Assembly: GCF_003846175.1 (NCBI RefSeq) | Contig: NZ_ML123046.1 | Span: forward strand, 878,286 to 942,285 | Reading direction: 5' to 3' | Length of the DNA stretch: 64,000 nt | Source of the DNA: Streptomyces sp. ADI95-17 | GTDB taxonomy: Bacteria > Actinomycetota > Actinomycetes > Streptomycetales > Streptomycetaceae | In this document: piece after piece, positions 27,253 to 36,382 of the stretch | How positions within the stretch are numbered: the stretch's first letter is position 1 | How the letters are laid out: the number at the start of each line of letters is the position of its first letter | Position numbers and translations under genes: made by a program | The notes under the pieces: generated by a model | What the model was told of the DNA's origin: nothing | Databases searched by the model: none | The model's input: only the letters and a program-made list of their open reading frames with translations

Positions 27253-30204
27253 TCAGCGCACGGCGGGCCCCGGCCGGGTCGCCCGCTCCAACTCCATCAG
27301 CACCGAGTAGTACTGCTGACCCGTGGCCCGGTCCATGCCGATCTCGCACATGCGGTTGGCCGAGAGGTAGGCGTCGTACTCGCGGGACTTCACCTCGGCG
27401 GCCTCCTTCGCCGTCGCCGAGGCCGTCAGCTCCTTGTGCAGCATGCCCCGGTCGCCCGCGAAGGCGCAGCACCCGGCGTCGTCGGGGATCACGACCTCCT
27501 CGGCACAGGCCTCCGCGACCGTACGCAACTGCTCCACATCGTCCAGATGCTGCATGGAGCACGTCGGATGCAGGACCGCCGAACCGGTCTTCCGGAGGAC
27601 CGTCAGCTCCGGAAGCAACTCGTCGGCCGCCCAGACCAGGGAGTCGACGATGGTCAGCTCCCGGTGCAACTCCCGGTTGTCATCGGTGAGATACGGCACC
27701 ACCTCATGGGCGATGCCCAGGGTGCAGGACGAGGCGTCGACCACCAGCGGCAGCTTTCCGCCGGCCGTCCAGCCCCACGCCGCCTCCACGATGCGGTTCG
27801 CCATCACGGCGTTGCCCTCGTCGTACCCCTTGGAGTGCCAGATCGTCGCGCAGCAGGTCCCCACGACATCGTCCGGGATCCACACCGGCTTTCCGGCGCG
27901 GGCGGACACGGCGACGACGGCCTGCGGCAGCGAAGGACCACGATGGCCCTCGGGGCCGCCGAAGATACGGTTCACACACGCCGGGTAGTACACGGCGCTC
28001 GCCCCGACACGGGAGGTCCGGGGCAGCTTCCGGGCGGCTGCGCCGGGGATCTCGGGCAGCCACTCGGGCACCAGATCGGGGCGCACGGCCTTGCGGGCGA
28101 GAGCGGTGATGGTCTCCAGCGGTCCGTCACCGAGCCGGTCACCGATCCGGCCGGCCGCGGCCACCGCCAGCCGCGCCGCCGCCTCCACCGCCTTGAAGTT
28201 CTTCGCCGTGAGCGCCGCGACCCGCTCCTCGCGCGGCGAGTGCCGCCGGTGGCGGAAGTCCTTCATCATCGCGCCGGTGTCGATGCCCACGGGACAGGCG
28301 AGCTTGCACGTGGAGTCGCCCGCGCAGGTGTCGACGGCGTCGTAGCCGTACGCGTCGAGCAGCTGCGTCTCCACCGGGGAGCCGTCCGCCTGCCGCAGCA
28401 TCTCCCGCCGCAGCACGATCCGCTGACGCGGGGACGTCGTCAGATCGTGGCTGGGACAGGTGGGCTCGCAGAAGCCGCACTCGATGCAGGGATCGGCGAT
28501 CGCCTCGACCTCGGGAATGGTCTTCAGCCCGCGCAGATGGGCCTTCGGATCGCGGTCGAGGACGATCCGGGGCGCCAGGACACCGTCGGGGTCGATGATC
28601 TGCTTGGTGCGCCACATCAGGTCGGTCGCCTTCGGACCCCACTCCAGCTCCAGGAACGGGGCGATATTGCGGCCGGTGGCGTGCTCGGCCTTCAGGGAGC
28701 CGTCGAAACGCTCCACCGTCAGCCGGCAGAAGTCGTCCATGAACGCGGCGTAGCGGTCGACGTCGGACGGCTTCGCCGCGTCGAAGGCGAGCAGGAAGTG
28801 CAGGTTCCCGTGCGCCGCGTGACCGGCCACGGCGGCGTCGAAGCCGTGCTCCGCCTGGAGCCCGAGCAGCGCCTCGCAGGCCTCGGCCAGCCGGGACGGC
28901 GGCACCGCGAAGTCCTCCGTGATCAGCGTCGTACCCGAGGGGCGGGAGCCGCCGACCGCGGTGACGAACGCCTTGCGGGCCTTCCAGTAGCCGGAGATGA
29001 CCTTGGCCTCGCGGGTGAACGCATTGGTCACCGACGGGACCGGCGCGACCAGGTCCAGCCCCTCGACGACGGCCGCCGCGGCCCGCTCGTACGCCTCCTG
29101 ACCGGACTCGTCCGGAGCACGGAACTCCACCAGCAGCGCCGCGGTCTCCTTGGGCAGCTCGGCCCAGTCCGCCGGCACGCCCTTGACGCTCACCGACGCG
29201 CGCAGCGTATTGCCGTCCATCAGCTCGACGGCGATCGCCCCCGCCTCGTTGAAACGGGGCACGGCGGCCGCCGCCGCGGTCAACGACGGGAAGAACAGCA
29301 GGGCCGTGGAGATCCGGCGGTCCAGCGGCAGCGTGTCGAAGACGACCTCGGAGATGAAGCCGAAGGTGCCCTCGGAGCCGACCATCAGACCGCGCAGGAT
29401 CTGGACCGGCGTCGCACCGTCCAGGAAGGCGTCTAGGCGGTAGCCGTTGGTGTTCTTGATCTCGTACTTGGCGCGGATCCGGGCCGTGAGCTCCGGATCC
29501 GCCTCGATCTCCGCCTTCAGGGCCAGCAGCCCTTCGCACAGCTCCGGCTCGGCGTGGGCCAGGGCCTCGTCCGCGGCCGGGTCGCCCGTGTCGACGACGG
29601 TGCCGCTGGGCAGCACGAAGGTGAGGGAGGAGACCGTGCGGTACGAATTGCGGGTGGTGCCCGCCGTCATTCCCGAGGCGTTGTTGGCGACGACCCCACC
29701 GATCGTGCAGGCGATCGCGCTGGCCGGGTCGGGGCCCAGCAGCCGGCCGTGCCGGGCGAGGGCGGCGTTGGCCCGCACCACCGTCGTACCCGGGCGGATC
29801 CGGGCCTGCGCGCCGTCGTCCAGGACCTCGATGCCCGCCCAGTGGTGGCGGACGTCGACCAGGATGTCCTCGCCCTGGGCCTGGCCGTTCAGGCTGGTGC
29901 CGGCGGCCCGGAAGACGACCTCGCGGCCCCTGCCGTGCGCGTACGACAGGATCGCCGAGACGTCGTCGATGTCCTGGGGGACCACGACGACCTGGGGGAG
30001 GAAGCGGTAAGGACTGGCGTCGGAGGCGTACTTCACCAGGTCGGAGACCTTCCAGAGCACCTTCTCCGGACCGAGCAGGGCGATCAGCTCGGCGCGCAGC
30101 GGTTCGGGCGTGCCCGGAGCCTGCCGGTCGGGGACCCGGTCCACGGACGGCGTGCGCACCGCGTCGGGGCGCAGTGCTTCCGGCTTCGGCTCCAGCAGTG
30201 GCAT
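27253..30204 (-). CDS. FAD-linked oxidase / Fe-S (GlcD-GlpC type) fusion dehydrogenase
   Basis: Large 983-aa 2-hydroxyacid (D-lactate or D-2-hydroxyglutarate-like) dehydrogenase. In order: FAD_binding_4 (about 65-205, with TIGGVVANNASGM), FAD-oxidase C-terminal domain (about 250-545), a ferredoxin-like part with two Cys clusters (CIECGFCEPTCP and CAGDSTCKLACP), then a Cys-rich CCG region (PTCSMQHL, DDAGCCAFAGDRG). Electrons would pass from FAD through 4Fe-4S clusters to the quinone pool. The ATG at 30204 has GGAGACC upstream. It lies 73 nt after the marR gene and may be co-transcribed with it. The substrate is not readable from sequence. Confidence 0.92.
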   Translation of the reverse strand: MPLLEPKPEALRPDAVRTPSVDRVPDRQAPGTPEPLRAELIALLGPEKVLWKVSDLVKYASDASPYRFLPQVVVVPQDIDDVSAILSYAHGRGREVVFRAAGTSLNGQAQGEDILVDVRHHWAGIEVLDDGAQARIRPGTTVVRANAALARHGRLLGPDPASAIACTIGGVVANNASGMTAGTTRNSYRTVSSLTFVLPSGTVVDTGDPAADEALAHAEPELCEGLLALKAEIEADPELTARIRAKYEIKNTNGYRLDAFLDGATPVQILRGLMVGSEGTFGFISEVVFDTLPLDRRISTALLFFPSLTAAAAAVPRFNEAGAIAVELMDGNTLRASVSVKGVPADWAELPKETAALLVEFRAPDESGQEAYERAAAAVVEGLDLVAPVPSVTNAFTREAKVISGYWKARKAFVTAVGGSRPSGTTLITEDFAVPPSRLAEACEALLGLQAEHGFDAAVAGHAAHGNLHFLLAFDAAKPSDVDRYAAFMDDFCRLTVERFDGSLKAEHATGRNIAPFLELEWGPKATDLMWRTKQIIDPDGVLAPRIVLDRDPKAHLRGLKTIPEVEAIADPCIECGFCEPTCPSHDLTTSPRQRIVLRREMLRQADGSPVETQLLDAYGYDAVDTCAGDSTCKLACPVGIDTGAMMKDFRHRRHSPREERVAALTAKNFKAVEAAARLAVAAAGRIGDRLGDGPLETITALARKAVRPDLVPEWLPEIPGAAARKLPRTSRVGASAVYYPACVNRIFGGPEGHRGPSLPQAVVAVSARAGKPVWIPDDVVGTCCATIWHSKGYDEGNAVMANRIVEAAWGWTAGGKLPLVVDASSCTLGIAHEVVPYLTDDNRELHRELTIVDSLVWAADELLPELTVLRKTGSAVLHPTCSMQHLDDVEQLRTVAEACAEEVVIPDDAGCCAFAGDRGMLHKELTASATAKEAAEVKSREYDAYLSANRMCEIGMDRATGQQYYSVLMELERATRPGPAVR

Positions 30205-30277
30205 GTCGAGGTCTCCTCGGCGGTTCGGTTCGGTACCACGGCGGCGGGGGCGCCGCCCGGTGTCCAGGGGCTGCTCC

Positions 30278-30721
30278 TCAGCAGCGGCGCTCCGGCATTC
30301 CGTTGACCAGAGCGGACAGGAGTCCGCCGAGCACCTCGCGCTGATCGGCGGTCAGTGGGGCCAGGATCTCCTCTGCGGCGGCCCGGCGCGCGTCGCGCAG
30401 CGACCGGAGGGTGGCGAGCCCCTCCTCGGTGATCTCGATGCGGACCACCCGGCGGCTGTCCGGATCGGGGGCCCGGCGCACCCGCCCGCTCGCCTCCAGC
30501 CCGTCGACCAGGGTGGTCACGGCGCGCGGGACGACGTCCAGGCGTTGCGCGAGATCGGCCATCCGGGGCGGGCCGTCGTAATGCGCGACGGTGCGCAGCA
30601 GCCGAAACTGTGCGGGCGTGATGCCGATCGGCTCCAGCTGGCGGCTCTGAATCCGCTGGAGCCTGCGGGTCACCCGCAGCAACTGCTCGGCGAGCACGCC
30701 GTCGGCGTCGGAGGAGTCCAT
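30278..30721 (-). CDS. MarR-family transcriptional regulator
   Basis: 147-aa winged-helix repressor; the DNA-binding part is about residues 50-95 (MADLAQRLDVVPRAVTTLVDGLEASG with wing PDSRRVVRIEIT). It is divergent from a multidrug-type ABC exporter, the usual arrangement for MarR proteins that sense a toxic compound and control its export. An inverted repeat lies in the 168-nt spacer. No Shine-Dalgarno-like sequence precedes the ATG, so the mRNA may be leaderless. The downstream dehydrogenase gene may be in the same transcript. Confidence 0.9.
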   Translation of the reverse strand: MDSSDADGVLAEQLLRVTRRLQRIQSRQLEPIGITPAQFRLLRTVAHYDGPPRMADLAQRLDVVPRAVTTLVDGLEASGRVRRAPDPDSRRVVRIEITEEGLATLRSLRDARRAAAEEILAPLTADQREVLGGLLSALVNGMPERRC

Positions 30722-30746
30722 GGAGGGAACAATATCAGGACCTCGT

Positions 30747-30771
30747 TCATTGTGAGTATAGGTAACAATGA
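30747..30771. promoter_or_regulatory. Candidate MarR operator
   Basis: Inverted repeat TCATTGT (30747-30753) and ACAATGA (30765-30771) with an 11-nt centre containing TATAGG lies between the divergent marR and ABC exporter genes. Another AACAAT half-site occurs at 30729-30734. It lies in an AT-rich pocket expected to hold both promoters. Confidence 0.55.
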
Positions 30772-30889
30772 GCTATGCTCTCAAAAATCGGCTCGTCGCA
30801 GCCCCGGCTCGATTCTCCGCTTCTGTGACCCTTGAGCCCATCGAGTCCCTGCTCCGGCCACGGCCGCCGCACGCCCGACGAAGGAGCCC

Positions 30890-32695
30890 ATGAAACCCGA
30901 CGCGATCAACTGGACACCCCCACCGCGGGACGAGAGCCGTCCGCCCGCCGAGGTGCGCCGCATCCTGCGCCTCTTCCGCCCCTACCGAGGCCGGCTCGCG
31001 CTGGTCGGGCTGCTGGTCGGCGCCTCGTCGCTGGTGTCGGTCGCCTCCCCGTTCCTGCTGCGCGAGATCCTGGACACGGCCATTCCCCAGGGTCGTACGG
31101 GACTGCTGTCGCTGCTCGCCCTCGGCATGATCCTCACCGCCGTGACGAACAGCGTCTTCGGTGTCCTGCAGACCCTGATCTCCACCACGGTCGGCCAGCG
31201 GGTCATGCACGATCTGCGGACCGCCGTCTATGCCCAGTTGCAGCGGATGCCGCTCGCCTTCTTCACCCGGACCCGCACCGGCGAGGTGCAGTCCCGCATC
31301 GCCAACGACATCGGCGGCATGCAGGCGACCGTCACCTCCACGGCGACGTCGCTGGTCTCCAACCTCACCGCCGTCATCGCCACGGTCGTCGCCATGCTGG
31401 CCCTCGACTGGCGGCTCACTCTGGTCTCGCTCCTGCTGCTGCCGGTCTTCGTCTGGATCAGCCGGCGGGTCGGCCGTGAGCGCAAGAAGATCACCACCCG
31501 GCGCCAGAAGCAGATGGCCGCCATGGCGGCCACGGTCACCGAGTCGCTCTCCGTCAGCGGCATCCTGCTCGGCCGGACGATGGGCCGTGCGGACTCCCTG
31601 ACCAAGGGCTTCGCCGAGGAGTCCGAGAAGCTCGTCGACCTCGAAGTGCGCTCCAGCATGGCCGGGCGGTGGCGGATGTCCACGATCGGCATCGTCATGG
31701 CCGCCATGCCGGCGGTCATCTACTGGGCGGCGGGCCTCGCCCTGCAGTCCGGCGGACCGGCCGTCTCCATCGGCACGCTCGTCGCCTTCGTCTCGCTCCA
31801 GCAGGGCCTCTTCCGGCCCGCCGTGAGCCTGCTCTCCACCGGCGTGGACATGCAGACGTCCCTCGCGCTCTTCCAGCGGATCTTCGAATACCTCGACCTC
31901 GAAGTGGACATCACCGAGCCCGAGAGCCCGGTCCGGCTGGAGAGGATCCGCGGCGAGATCCGTTTCGAGGATGTCGATTTCAGCTACGACGAGAAGAGCG
32001 GCCCGACCCTCAGCGGCATCGATGTGACCGTCCCGGCCGGCGGCAGCCTGGCGGTCGTCGGACCGACCGGGTCCGGCAAGTCCACGCTCAGCTATCTGGT
32101 GCCCAGGCTCTACGACGTCACCGCCGGCCGGGTCACGCTCGACGGGGTCGATGTACGCGATCTGGACTTCGACACCCTGGCAAGAGCCGTGGGTGTGGTC
32201 TCCCAGGAGACCTACCTCTTCCACGCCTCGGTCGCCGACAACCTGCGCTTCGCCAAGCCGGACGCCACCGACTCGGAAATCGAGGCGGCGGCCCGTGCGG
32301 CCCAGATCCACGACCACATCGCCTCACTGCCCGACGGCTACGACACCCTCGTCGGCGAGCGCGGCTACCGCTTCTCCGGCGGCGAGAAGCAGCGGCTCGC
32401 CATCGCCCGCACGATCCTGCGCGACCCACCCGTCCTGGTGCTCGACGAGGCGACGAGCGCCCTCGACACCCGTACGGAATTCGCCGTGCAGGAAGCGATC
32501 GACGCCCTCTCCGAGGGGCGCACCACCATCACCATCGCGCACCGGCTCTCCACGGTTCGCGATGCCGACCAGATCGTCGTCCTGGATCACGGCCGCACCG
32601 CCGAGCGCGGCAGCCATGAGGAACTCCTCCAGCGGGGCGGGCGTTATGCCGCGCTGGTCCGGCGGGACACCCAACTGGCCCCTGCGACAAGCTGA
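30890..32695 (+). CDS. ABC multidrug-type exporter, ATP-binding/permease
   Basis: 601-aa half-transporter expected to work as a homodimer. The six-helix membrane domain covers about 35-320. The nucleotide-binding domain has intact Walker A GPTGSGKST, Q-loop VSQETYLF, signature FSGGEKQR, Walker B LVLDEATSALD and H-loop AHRLSTV. GAAGGAG precedes the ATG at 30890. Likely repressed by the divergent MarR protein. A shared hairpin (32740-32773) follows the stop. The substrate is probably a drug-like or lipid molecule and cannot be specified. Confidence 0.92.
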   Translation: MKPDAINWTPPPRDESRPPAEVRRILRLFRPYRGRLALVGLLVGASSLVSVASPFLLREILDTAIPQGRTGLLSLLALGMILTAVTNSVFGVLQTLISTTVGQRVMHDLRTAVYAQLQRMPLAFFTRTRTGEVQSRIANDIGGMQATVTSTATSLVSNLTAVIATVVAMLALDWRLTLVSLLLLPVFVWISRRVGRERKKITTRRQKQMAAMAATVTESLSVSGILLGRTMGRADSLTKGFAEESEKLVDLEVRSSMAGRWRMSTIGIVMAAMPAVIYWAAGLALQSGGPAVSIGTLVAFVSLQQGLFRPAVSLLSTGVDMQTSLALFQRIFEYLDLEVDITEPESPVRLERIRGEIRFEDVDFSYDEKSGPTLSGIDVTVPAGGSLAVVGPTGSGKSTLSYLVPRLYDVTAGRVTLDGVDVRDLDFDTLARAVGVVSQETYLFHASVADNLRFAKPDATDSEIEAAARAAQIHDHIASLPDGYDTLVGERGYRFSGGEKQRLAIARTILRDPPVLVLDEATSALDTRTEFAVQEAIDALSEGRTTITIAHRLSTVRDADQIVVLDHGRTAERGSHEELLQRGGRYAALVRRDTQLAPATS

Positions 32696-32739
32696 TTGGC
32701 GGGATCGAGTGTGCCCGGCCGAGACCGGACACGCGGCGA

Positions 32740-32773
32740 CGCCGCCGCTCCCGTGGGACGGGGAGCGACGGCG
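32740..32773. terminator. Bidirectional hairpin between ABC exporter and 19-aa peptide gene
   Basis: Stem of CGCCG plus GCTCCC pairing with GGGAGC plus CGGCG (one 2-nt internal mismatch, 8-nt loop). It lies between the convergent exporter gene and the small peptide gene and can serve both. Confidence 0.6.
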
Positions 32774-32789
32774 CCGGGCGGAGCGATGG

Positions 32790-32849
32790 TCAGACGAGCC
32801 AACCCACGAAGTGGATGATGCCGGCGAGCAGGTTGGTGATGACGTTCAT
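32790..32849 (-). CDS. 19-residue hydrophobic peptide
   Basis: A 20-codon gene (ATG 32849, TGA 32790-32792) preceded by a strong ribosome site AAGGAG with 9-nt spacing. The peptide has one positive or neutral start (MNVITN) and a continuous hydrophobic/aromatic body ending HFVGWLV, long enough for a single membrane-interfacial helix. It has no signal cleavage site and no Cys. The strong translation signal and the downstream hairpin argue that it is expressed. The function is unknown; small membrane-active, regulatory or toxin-like peptides are possibilities. Confidence 0.6.
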   Translation of the reverse strand: MNVITNLLAGIIHFVGWLV

Positions 32850-33078
32850 TCGGTGTTTCTCCTTGTGCGTATTGCAAATCTGGGACAGCACAGTCGCGGT
32901 CTGCAGCCCGTCGCTTGCGCCCTGTAATCATCCAGCGCCGCAGGGGAGTTGAGCAACGAATCCTGGAACGATCACGCGTTCCAGCGAACACCCGATCCCC
33001 TGTTCGTGTGTTCCATTCGAGAACTGCGGGCCCGTGTCGTCCGGGCCCGGGCCCCGAACGGCGGGATAGCGTGCCCGC

Positions 33079-33927
33079 ATGGTGAACGAATCGCCGGACA
33101 CCCCGCCCGGTCGCACTCTTCGCCCGACCCGGCGCGGCCGTCTGGTGCTGTTCATCGGCGTCGTCCTCGTCCTGGTCGTGGCAGCGGCCGTGCTCGTACC
33201 GCTGCTGACGAGGGGGCCGAAGGTCGAGCGGGCCCGCTCGCTGGTGATCCCCGAGGGATGGCGGGCCTCCCAGGTCTACGAGGCGGTCGACAAGGCCCTC
33301 GACGTCGAGCCCGGCACCACCGAGAAGGCCGCGACCACGGCTGACCTGCCGCTCCCGGCCGCCGCGAAGGGCAACCCCGAGGGCTACCTCTTCCCGGCGA
33401 CGTACCCCGTCACCTCCGGCACGACCCCGCAGAGCCTGCTCAGGTACATGGCCGACACCGCGGTCGAACGATTCGGCGCTGACCACATCGCAGCCGGCGC
33501 ACAGCGCAACGGTGTGTCGGTGTACCAGACGGTGACGATCGCCTCCATCGTGCAGGCCGAGGCGGACACCACGGCCGACATGGGCAAGGTCGCCAGGGTT
33601 GTCCACAACCGGCTGGACCGGGGCATGCCGCTCCAGATGGACTCCACGCTCAACTACGCGCTGAACCGCAGCACCCTGCACACCACCACGGGCGACACGA
33701 AGATCGACAGCCCGTACAACAGCTATGAGCGCAAGGGACTGCCTCCCACACCCATCGGGAACCCGGGGGAACAGGCGATGACGGCGGCGATCAACCCCAC
33801 TCCCGGAGCGTGGCTGTACTTCGTCACGGTCGCACCGGGGGACACCCGCTTCACCAGCAGCTACACGGAACAGCAGCGAAACGTGGCGGAGTTCAACCGC
33901 AACCGCCGCAGCGCCTCCGGCGGCTGA
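33079..33927 (+). CDS. mltG: MltG/YceG-like endolytic transglycosylase
   Basis: Membrane-anchored murein lytic transglycosylase (282 aa) that would cut nascent glycan strands. A single N-terminal membrane helix (about 21-43) is followed by a small LysM-like region and the YceG domain. Diagnostic blocks are GYLFPATYPVTSGTTPQ, IASIVQAEADTTADM with the catalytic Glu in QAEA, VVHNRLDRGMPLQMDST and IDSPYNSYERKGLPPTPIGNP. It is shorter than the main MltG of Streptomyces, so it may be a paralogue. No strong ribosome site is seen before the ATG. The 229 nt upstream hold the peptide gene's promoter region and nothing else recognisable. Confidence 0.85.
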   Translation: MVNESPDTPPGRTLRPTRRGRLVLFIGVVLVLVVAAAVLVPLLTRGPKVERARSLVIPEGWRASQVYEAVDKALDVEPGTTEKAATTADLPLPAAAKGNPEGYLFPATYPVTSGTTPQSLLRYMADTAVERFGADHIAAGAQRNGVSVYQTVTIASIVQAEADTTADMGKVARVVHNRLDRGMPLQMDSTLNYALNRSTLHTTTGDTKIDSPYNSYERKGLPPTPIGNPGEQAMTAAINPTPGAWLYFVTVAPGDTRFTSSYTEQQRNVAEFNRNRRSASGG

Positions 33928-33934
33928 GCACCCG

Positions 33935-33952
33935 CGCCGTCAGACCACGGCG
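33935..33952. terminator. Short hairpin between convergent mltG and flavoprotein genes
   Basis: CGCCGT (33935-33940) and ACGGCG (33947-33952) form a 6-bp stem with a 6-nt loop across the end of the flavoprotein gene. It is the only structure in the 12-nt spacer. Confidence 0.35.
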
Positions 33953-35067
33953 GGCGCGAACACCTCATCGGCGTCCCCCGCCGCCGTGTCCGCCCCTTTC
34001 AGCAGTCGGCCGATCTCGCGCACCGCCGCCCGCCCCGCCCGGTTGGCCCCGATCGTGCTGGCGGACGGCCCGTACCCGACGAGATGGATACGCGCGTCCC
34101 GCACCGCCCGGGTGCCCTCGACCCGGATGCCACCGCCCGGCTCGCGCAGTTTCAGCGGCGCGAGATGGTCGATGGCGGCCCGGAATCCGGTGGCCCAGAG
34201 GATGACATCCGCCTCGACCGTCCGCCCGCCGTCCCACGCCACCCCGTTCGGAGTGATCCGGTCGAACATCGGCAGCCGGTCCAGCACGCCCGTCTCGCGG
34301 GCCCGGCGCACCGCGTCAGTGAGCGGCAGCCCGGTCACGGACACCACACTCCGCGGCGGCAGCCCGCGCCGCACCCGCTCCTCCACCATCGCCACCGCGG
34401 CCCGCCCCAGCTCCTCGTCGAAGGGGCCGTCCCGGAAGACCGGCGGCCGACGCGTCACCCAGTACGTCTCGGCCGCCACCTCGGCGATCTCCATCAGATG
34501 CTGGGTGGCCGAGGCACCGCCGCCGACCACCACCACACGCTGTCCGGCGAACTCCGCCGGACCCGGGTAGTTCGCGGTGTGCAGCTGCCGCCCCCGGAAA
34601 CCCTCCTGGCCCGGGTAGCGCGGCCAGAACGGCCGGTCCCAGGTGCCGGTGGCATTGATCAGGGCACGGGTGGCGTACGTACCCTCCGAGCTCTCGACCA
34701 GCAGCCGCCCGCCGTCGCCCTCGCGCACCGCGCTCACCTCGACGGGACGGTGGACCCGCAGGCCGAAGGTGCGCTCGTACTCGGCGAAGTACTCACCGAT
34801 CACCTCGGAGGAGGGCCGGGCGTCGTCCGCTCCGGCGAGTTCCATGCCGGGCAGCGCATGCATGCCGTGGACCTTGCCGTAGGTCAGCGAGGGCCAGCGG
34901 AACTGCCAGGCGCCGCCCGGGCGCGGGGCGTGGTCGAGCACCACGAAGTCGCGATCCGGCTCCAGGCCGGTGCGGCGCAGATGGTAGGCGCCGGACAGAC
35001 CTGCCTGTCCGGCGCCGATCACGACGACATCGACCTCGCGTGCTGCGCCCACCCCAAAGTTGTTCAC
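33940..35067 (-). CDS. Flavin-containing monooxygenase-like NAD(P)/FAD oxidoreductase
   Basis: 375-aa class B flavoprotein monooxygenase type. FAD motif VVVIGAGQAGLSGAYHL (about 14-30), FMO fingerprint FRGRQLHTANY (matching FxGxxxHxxxY) and a second Rossmann motif VVVVGGGASATQHLME for NADPH are all present, followed by LWATGF. GTG at 35067 is the likely start; another GTG three to four codons on is possible and no strong ribosome site is seen. It lies 106 nt after ssuD on the same strand, so it may belong to the sulfonate regulon and oxidise an organosulfur compound. That role is inferred. Confidence 0.82.
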   Translation of the reverse strand: MNNFGVGAAREVDVVVIGAGQAGLSGAYHLRRTGLEPDRDFVVLDHAPRPGGAWQFRWPSLTYGKVHGMHALPGMELAGADDARPSSEVIGEYFAEYERTFGLRVHRPVEVSAVREGDGGRLLVESSEGTYATRALINATGTWDRPFWPRYPGQEGFRGRQLHTANYPGPAEFAGQRVVVVGGGASATQHLMEIAEVAAETYWVTRRPPVFRDGPFDEELGRAAVAMVEERVRRGLPPRSVVSVTGLPLTDAVRRARETGVLDRLPMFDRITPNGVAWDGGRTVEADVILWATGFRAAIDHLAPLKLREPGGGIRVEGTRAVRDARIHLVGYGPSASTIGANRAGRAAVREIGRLLKGADTAAGDADEVFAPAVV

Positions 35068-35173
35068 GTTTCTACTAACCCTGTCGGAGGCGAGGATCTT
35101 CCCCGGCCGGCCGCCGGCTTCTGCCGTACGGGCAAGCCCTGCCTCTCCGCCGGTCCTTCCCCGCTCCGACCGG

Positions 35174-36382
35174 TCAGCGGCCCCCGGCGACCAGCAGCGG
35201 CGCACCCCCCGGCGCGGACGCCGGCCTGCCGTTCGCGGCAGCCACCCCGAGCAGCGGCGACGCGGGCACCGTCGACAGCAGACCGCGCGCCGCCAGCTCG
35301 GGTGTCACACCCTCGCCGAACCAGTACGCCTCCTCCAGATGCGGATAACCGGACAGCACGAAATGCTCCACACCCAGCGAGTGGTACTCCTCGATCCGGT
35401 CGGCGACCTCCTCATGACTGCCCACCAGCGCGGTGCCGGCCCCGCCTCGCACCAGACCGACGCCCGCCCACAGGTTCGGCGAGATCTCCAGCCTGTCGCG
35501 CGAACCACCGTGCAGCGCCAGCATCCGCTGCTGCCCGACCGACTCGCTCCGCCCCAGCGCCTGCTGGGCGGCGGCGATCGTCCCGGGGTCGAGATCGCCC
35601 AGCAGCCGGTCGGCCGTCGCCCACGCCTCGCGCGAGGAGTCGCGCGAGATCGTGTGCAGCCGGATGCCGAAGCGGACCGTACGGCCCTGCTCCTCGGCCA
35701 GACCGCGGATCCAGTCGATCTTCTCCTTCACCGCGGCCGGCGGCTCGCCCCAGGTCAGATAGACATCGGCATGAGCCGCGGCCACCGGCCCGGCCACAGC
35801 CGACGACCCGCCGAAGAAGATGTCCGGCAGCGGGTCCGGCGGCAGCGCGGTCAGCCCGCCCTCCACCTGGTAGTGCTCACCGTCGTAGTCGAAGGGCCGC
35901 CCGCCCCACACACCCCGCACCACCGACAGGAACTCGGCGGTCCGTGCGTAACGCCGGTCGTGGTCCAGGTGATCCCCGAACCGCCGCTGCTCCGTCGAAT
36001 CGCCGCCCGTGACGACATTGAGCAGCAACCGCCCCCGGGTGATCCGCTGATAGGTCGACGCCATCTGCGCGGCGAGCACGGGCGAGATCACCCCCGGCCG
36101 GAACGCCACCAGGAACTTCAGCCGTTCGGTGTGCTGGGCCAGCGCCACCGTCGTCAGCCAGGCGTCCTCGCACCAGGTCCCGGTGGGCGTCAGCACGGCC
36201 TCGAAGCCCAACTGCTCGGCGGCCTTGGCGATCTGTGCCAGATACTCGATGTCGGGGGCGCGCACCCCGCTCACCGGAGTGATCCGGTCCCGCTTGATCC
36301 CGCCGTCGGTGTACGCGTGCCGGTCGACGAGCGTACGCCCGTCACCGCCGGTGGGCAGGAACCAGTGCAGATGGACGTTCAT
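35174..36382 (-). CDS. ssuD: LLM-class FMNH2-dependent monooxygenase (alkanesulfonate monooxygenase-like)
   Basis: 402-aa luciferase-like TIM-barrel enzyme that would cleave alkanesulfonates to aldehyde and sulfite with O2 and FMNH2. SsuD-like features include MNVHLHWFLPTGGDGR at the N-terminus, FEAVLTPTGTWCEDAW and YQRITRGRLLLNVVTGGD. The ATG overlaps the ssuA stop (ATGA), so translation is coupled. No flavin reductase gene is in the cluster, so FMNH2 must come from elsewhere. Related LLM enzymes for other sulfonates or sulfones are an alternative reading. Confidence 0.88.
   Translation of the reverse strand: MNVHLHWFLPTGGDGRTLVDRHAYTDGGIKRDRITPVSGVRAPDIEYLAQIAKAAEQLGFEAVLTPTGTWCEDAWLTTVALAQHTERLKFLVAFRPGVISPVLAAQMASTYQRITRGRLLLNVVTGGDSTEQRRFGDHLDHDRRYARTAEFLSVVRGVWGGRPFDYDGEHYQVEGGLTALPPDPLPDIFFGGSSAVAGPVAAAHADVYLTWGEPPAAVKEKIDWIRGLAEEQGRTVRFGIRLHTISRDSSREAWATADRLLGDLDPGTIAAAQQALGRSESVGQQRMLALHGGSRDRLEISPNLWAGVGLVRGGAGTALVGSHEEVADRIEEYHSLGVEHFVLSGYPHLEEAYWFGEGVTPELAARGLLSTVPASPLLGVAAANGRPASAPGGAPLLVAGGR

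Noticed and set aside
27436..29436. A 666-codon plus-strand frame opposite the FAD/Fe-S dehydrogenase
   Set aside because: Same GC shadow effect; the minus-strand frame holds complete FAD and Fe-S domains.
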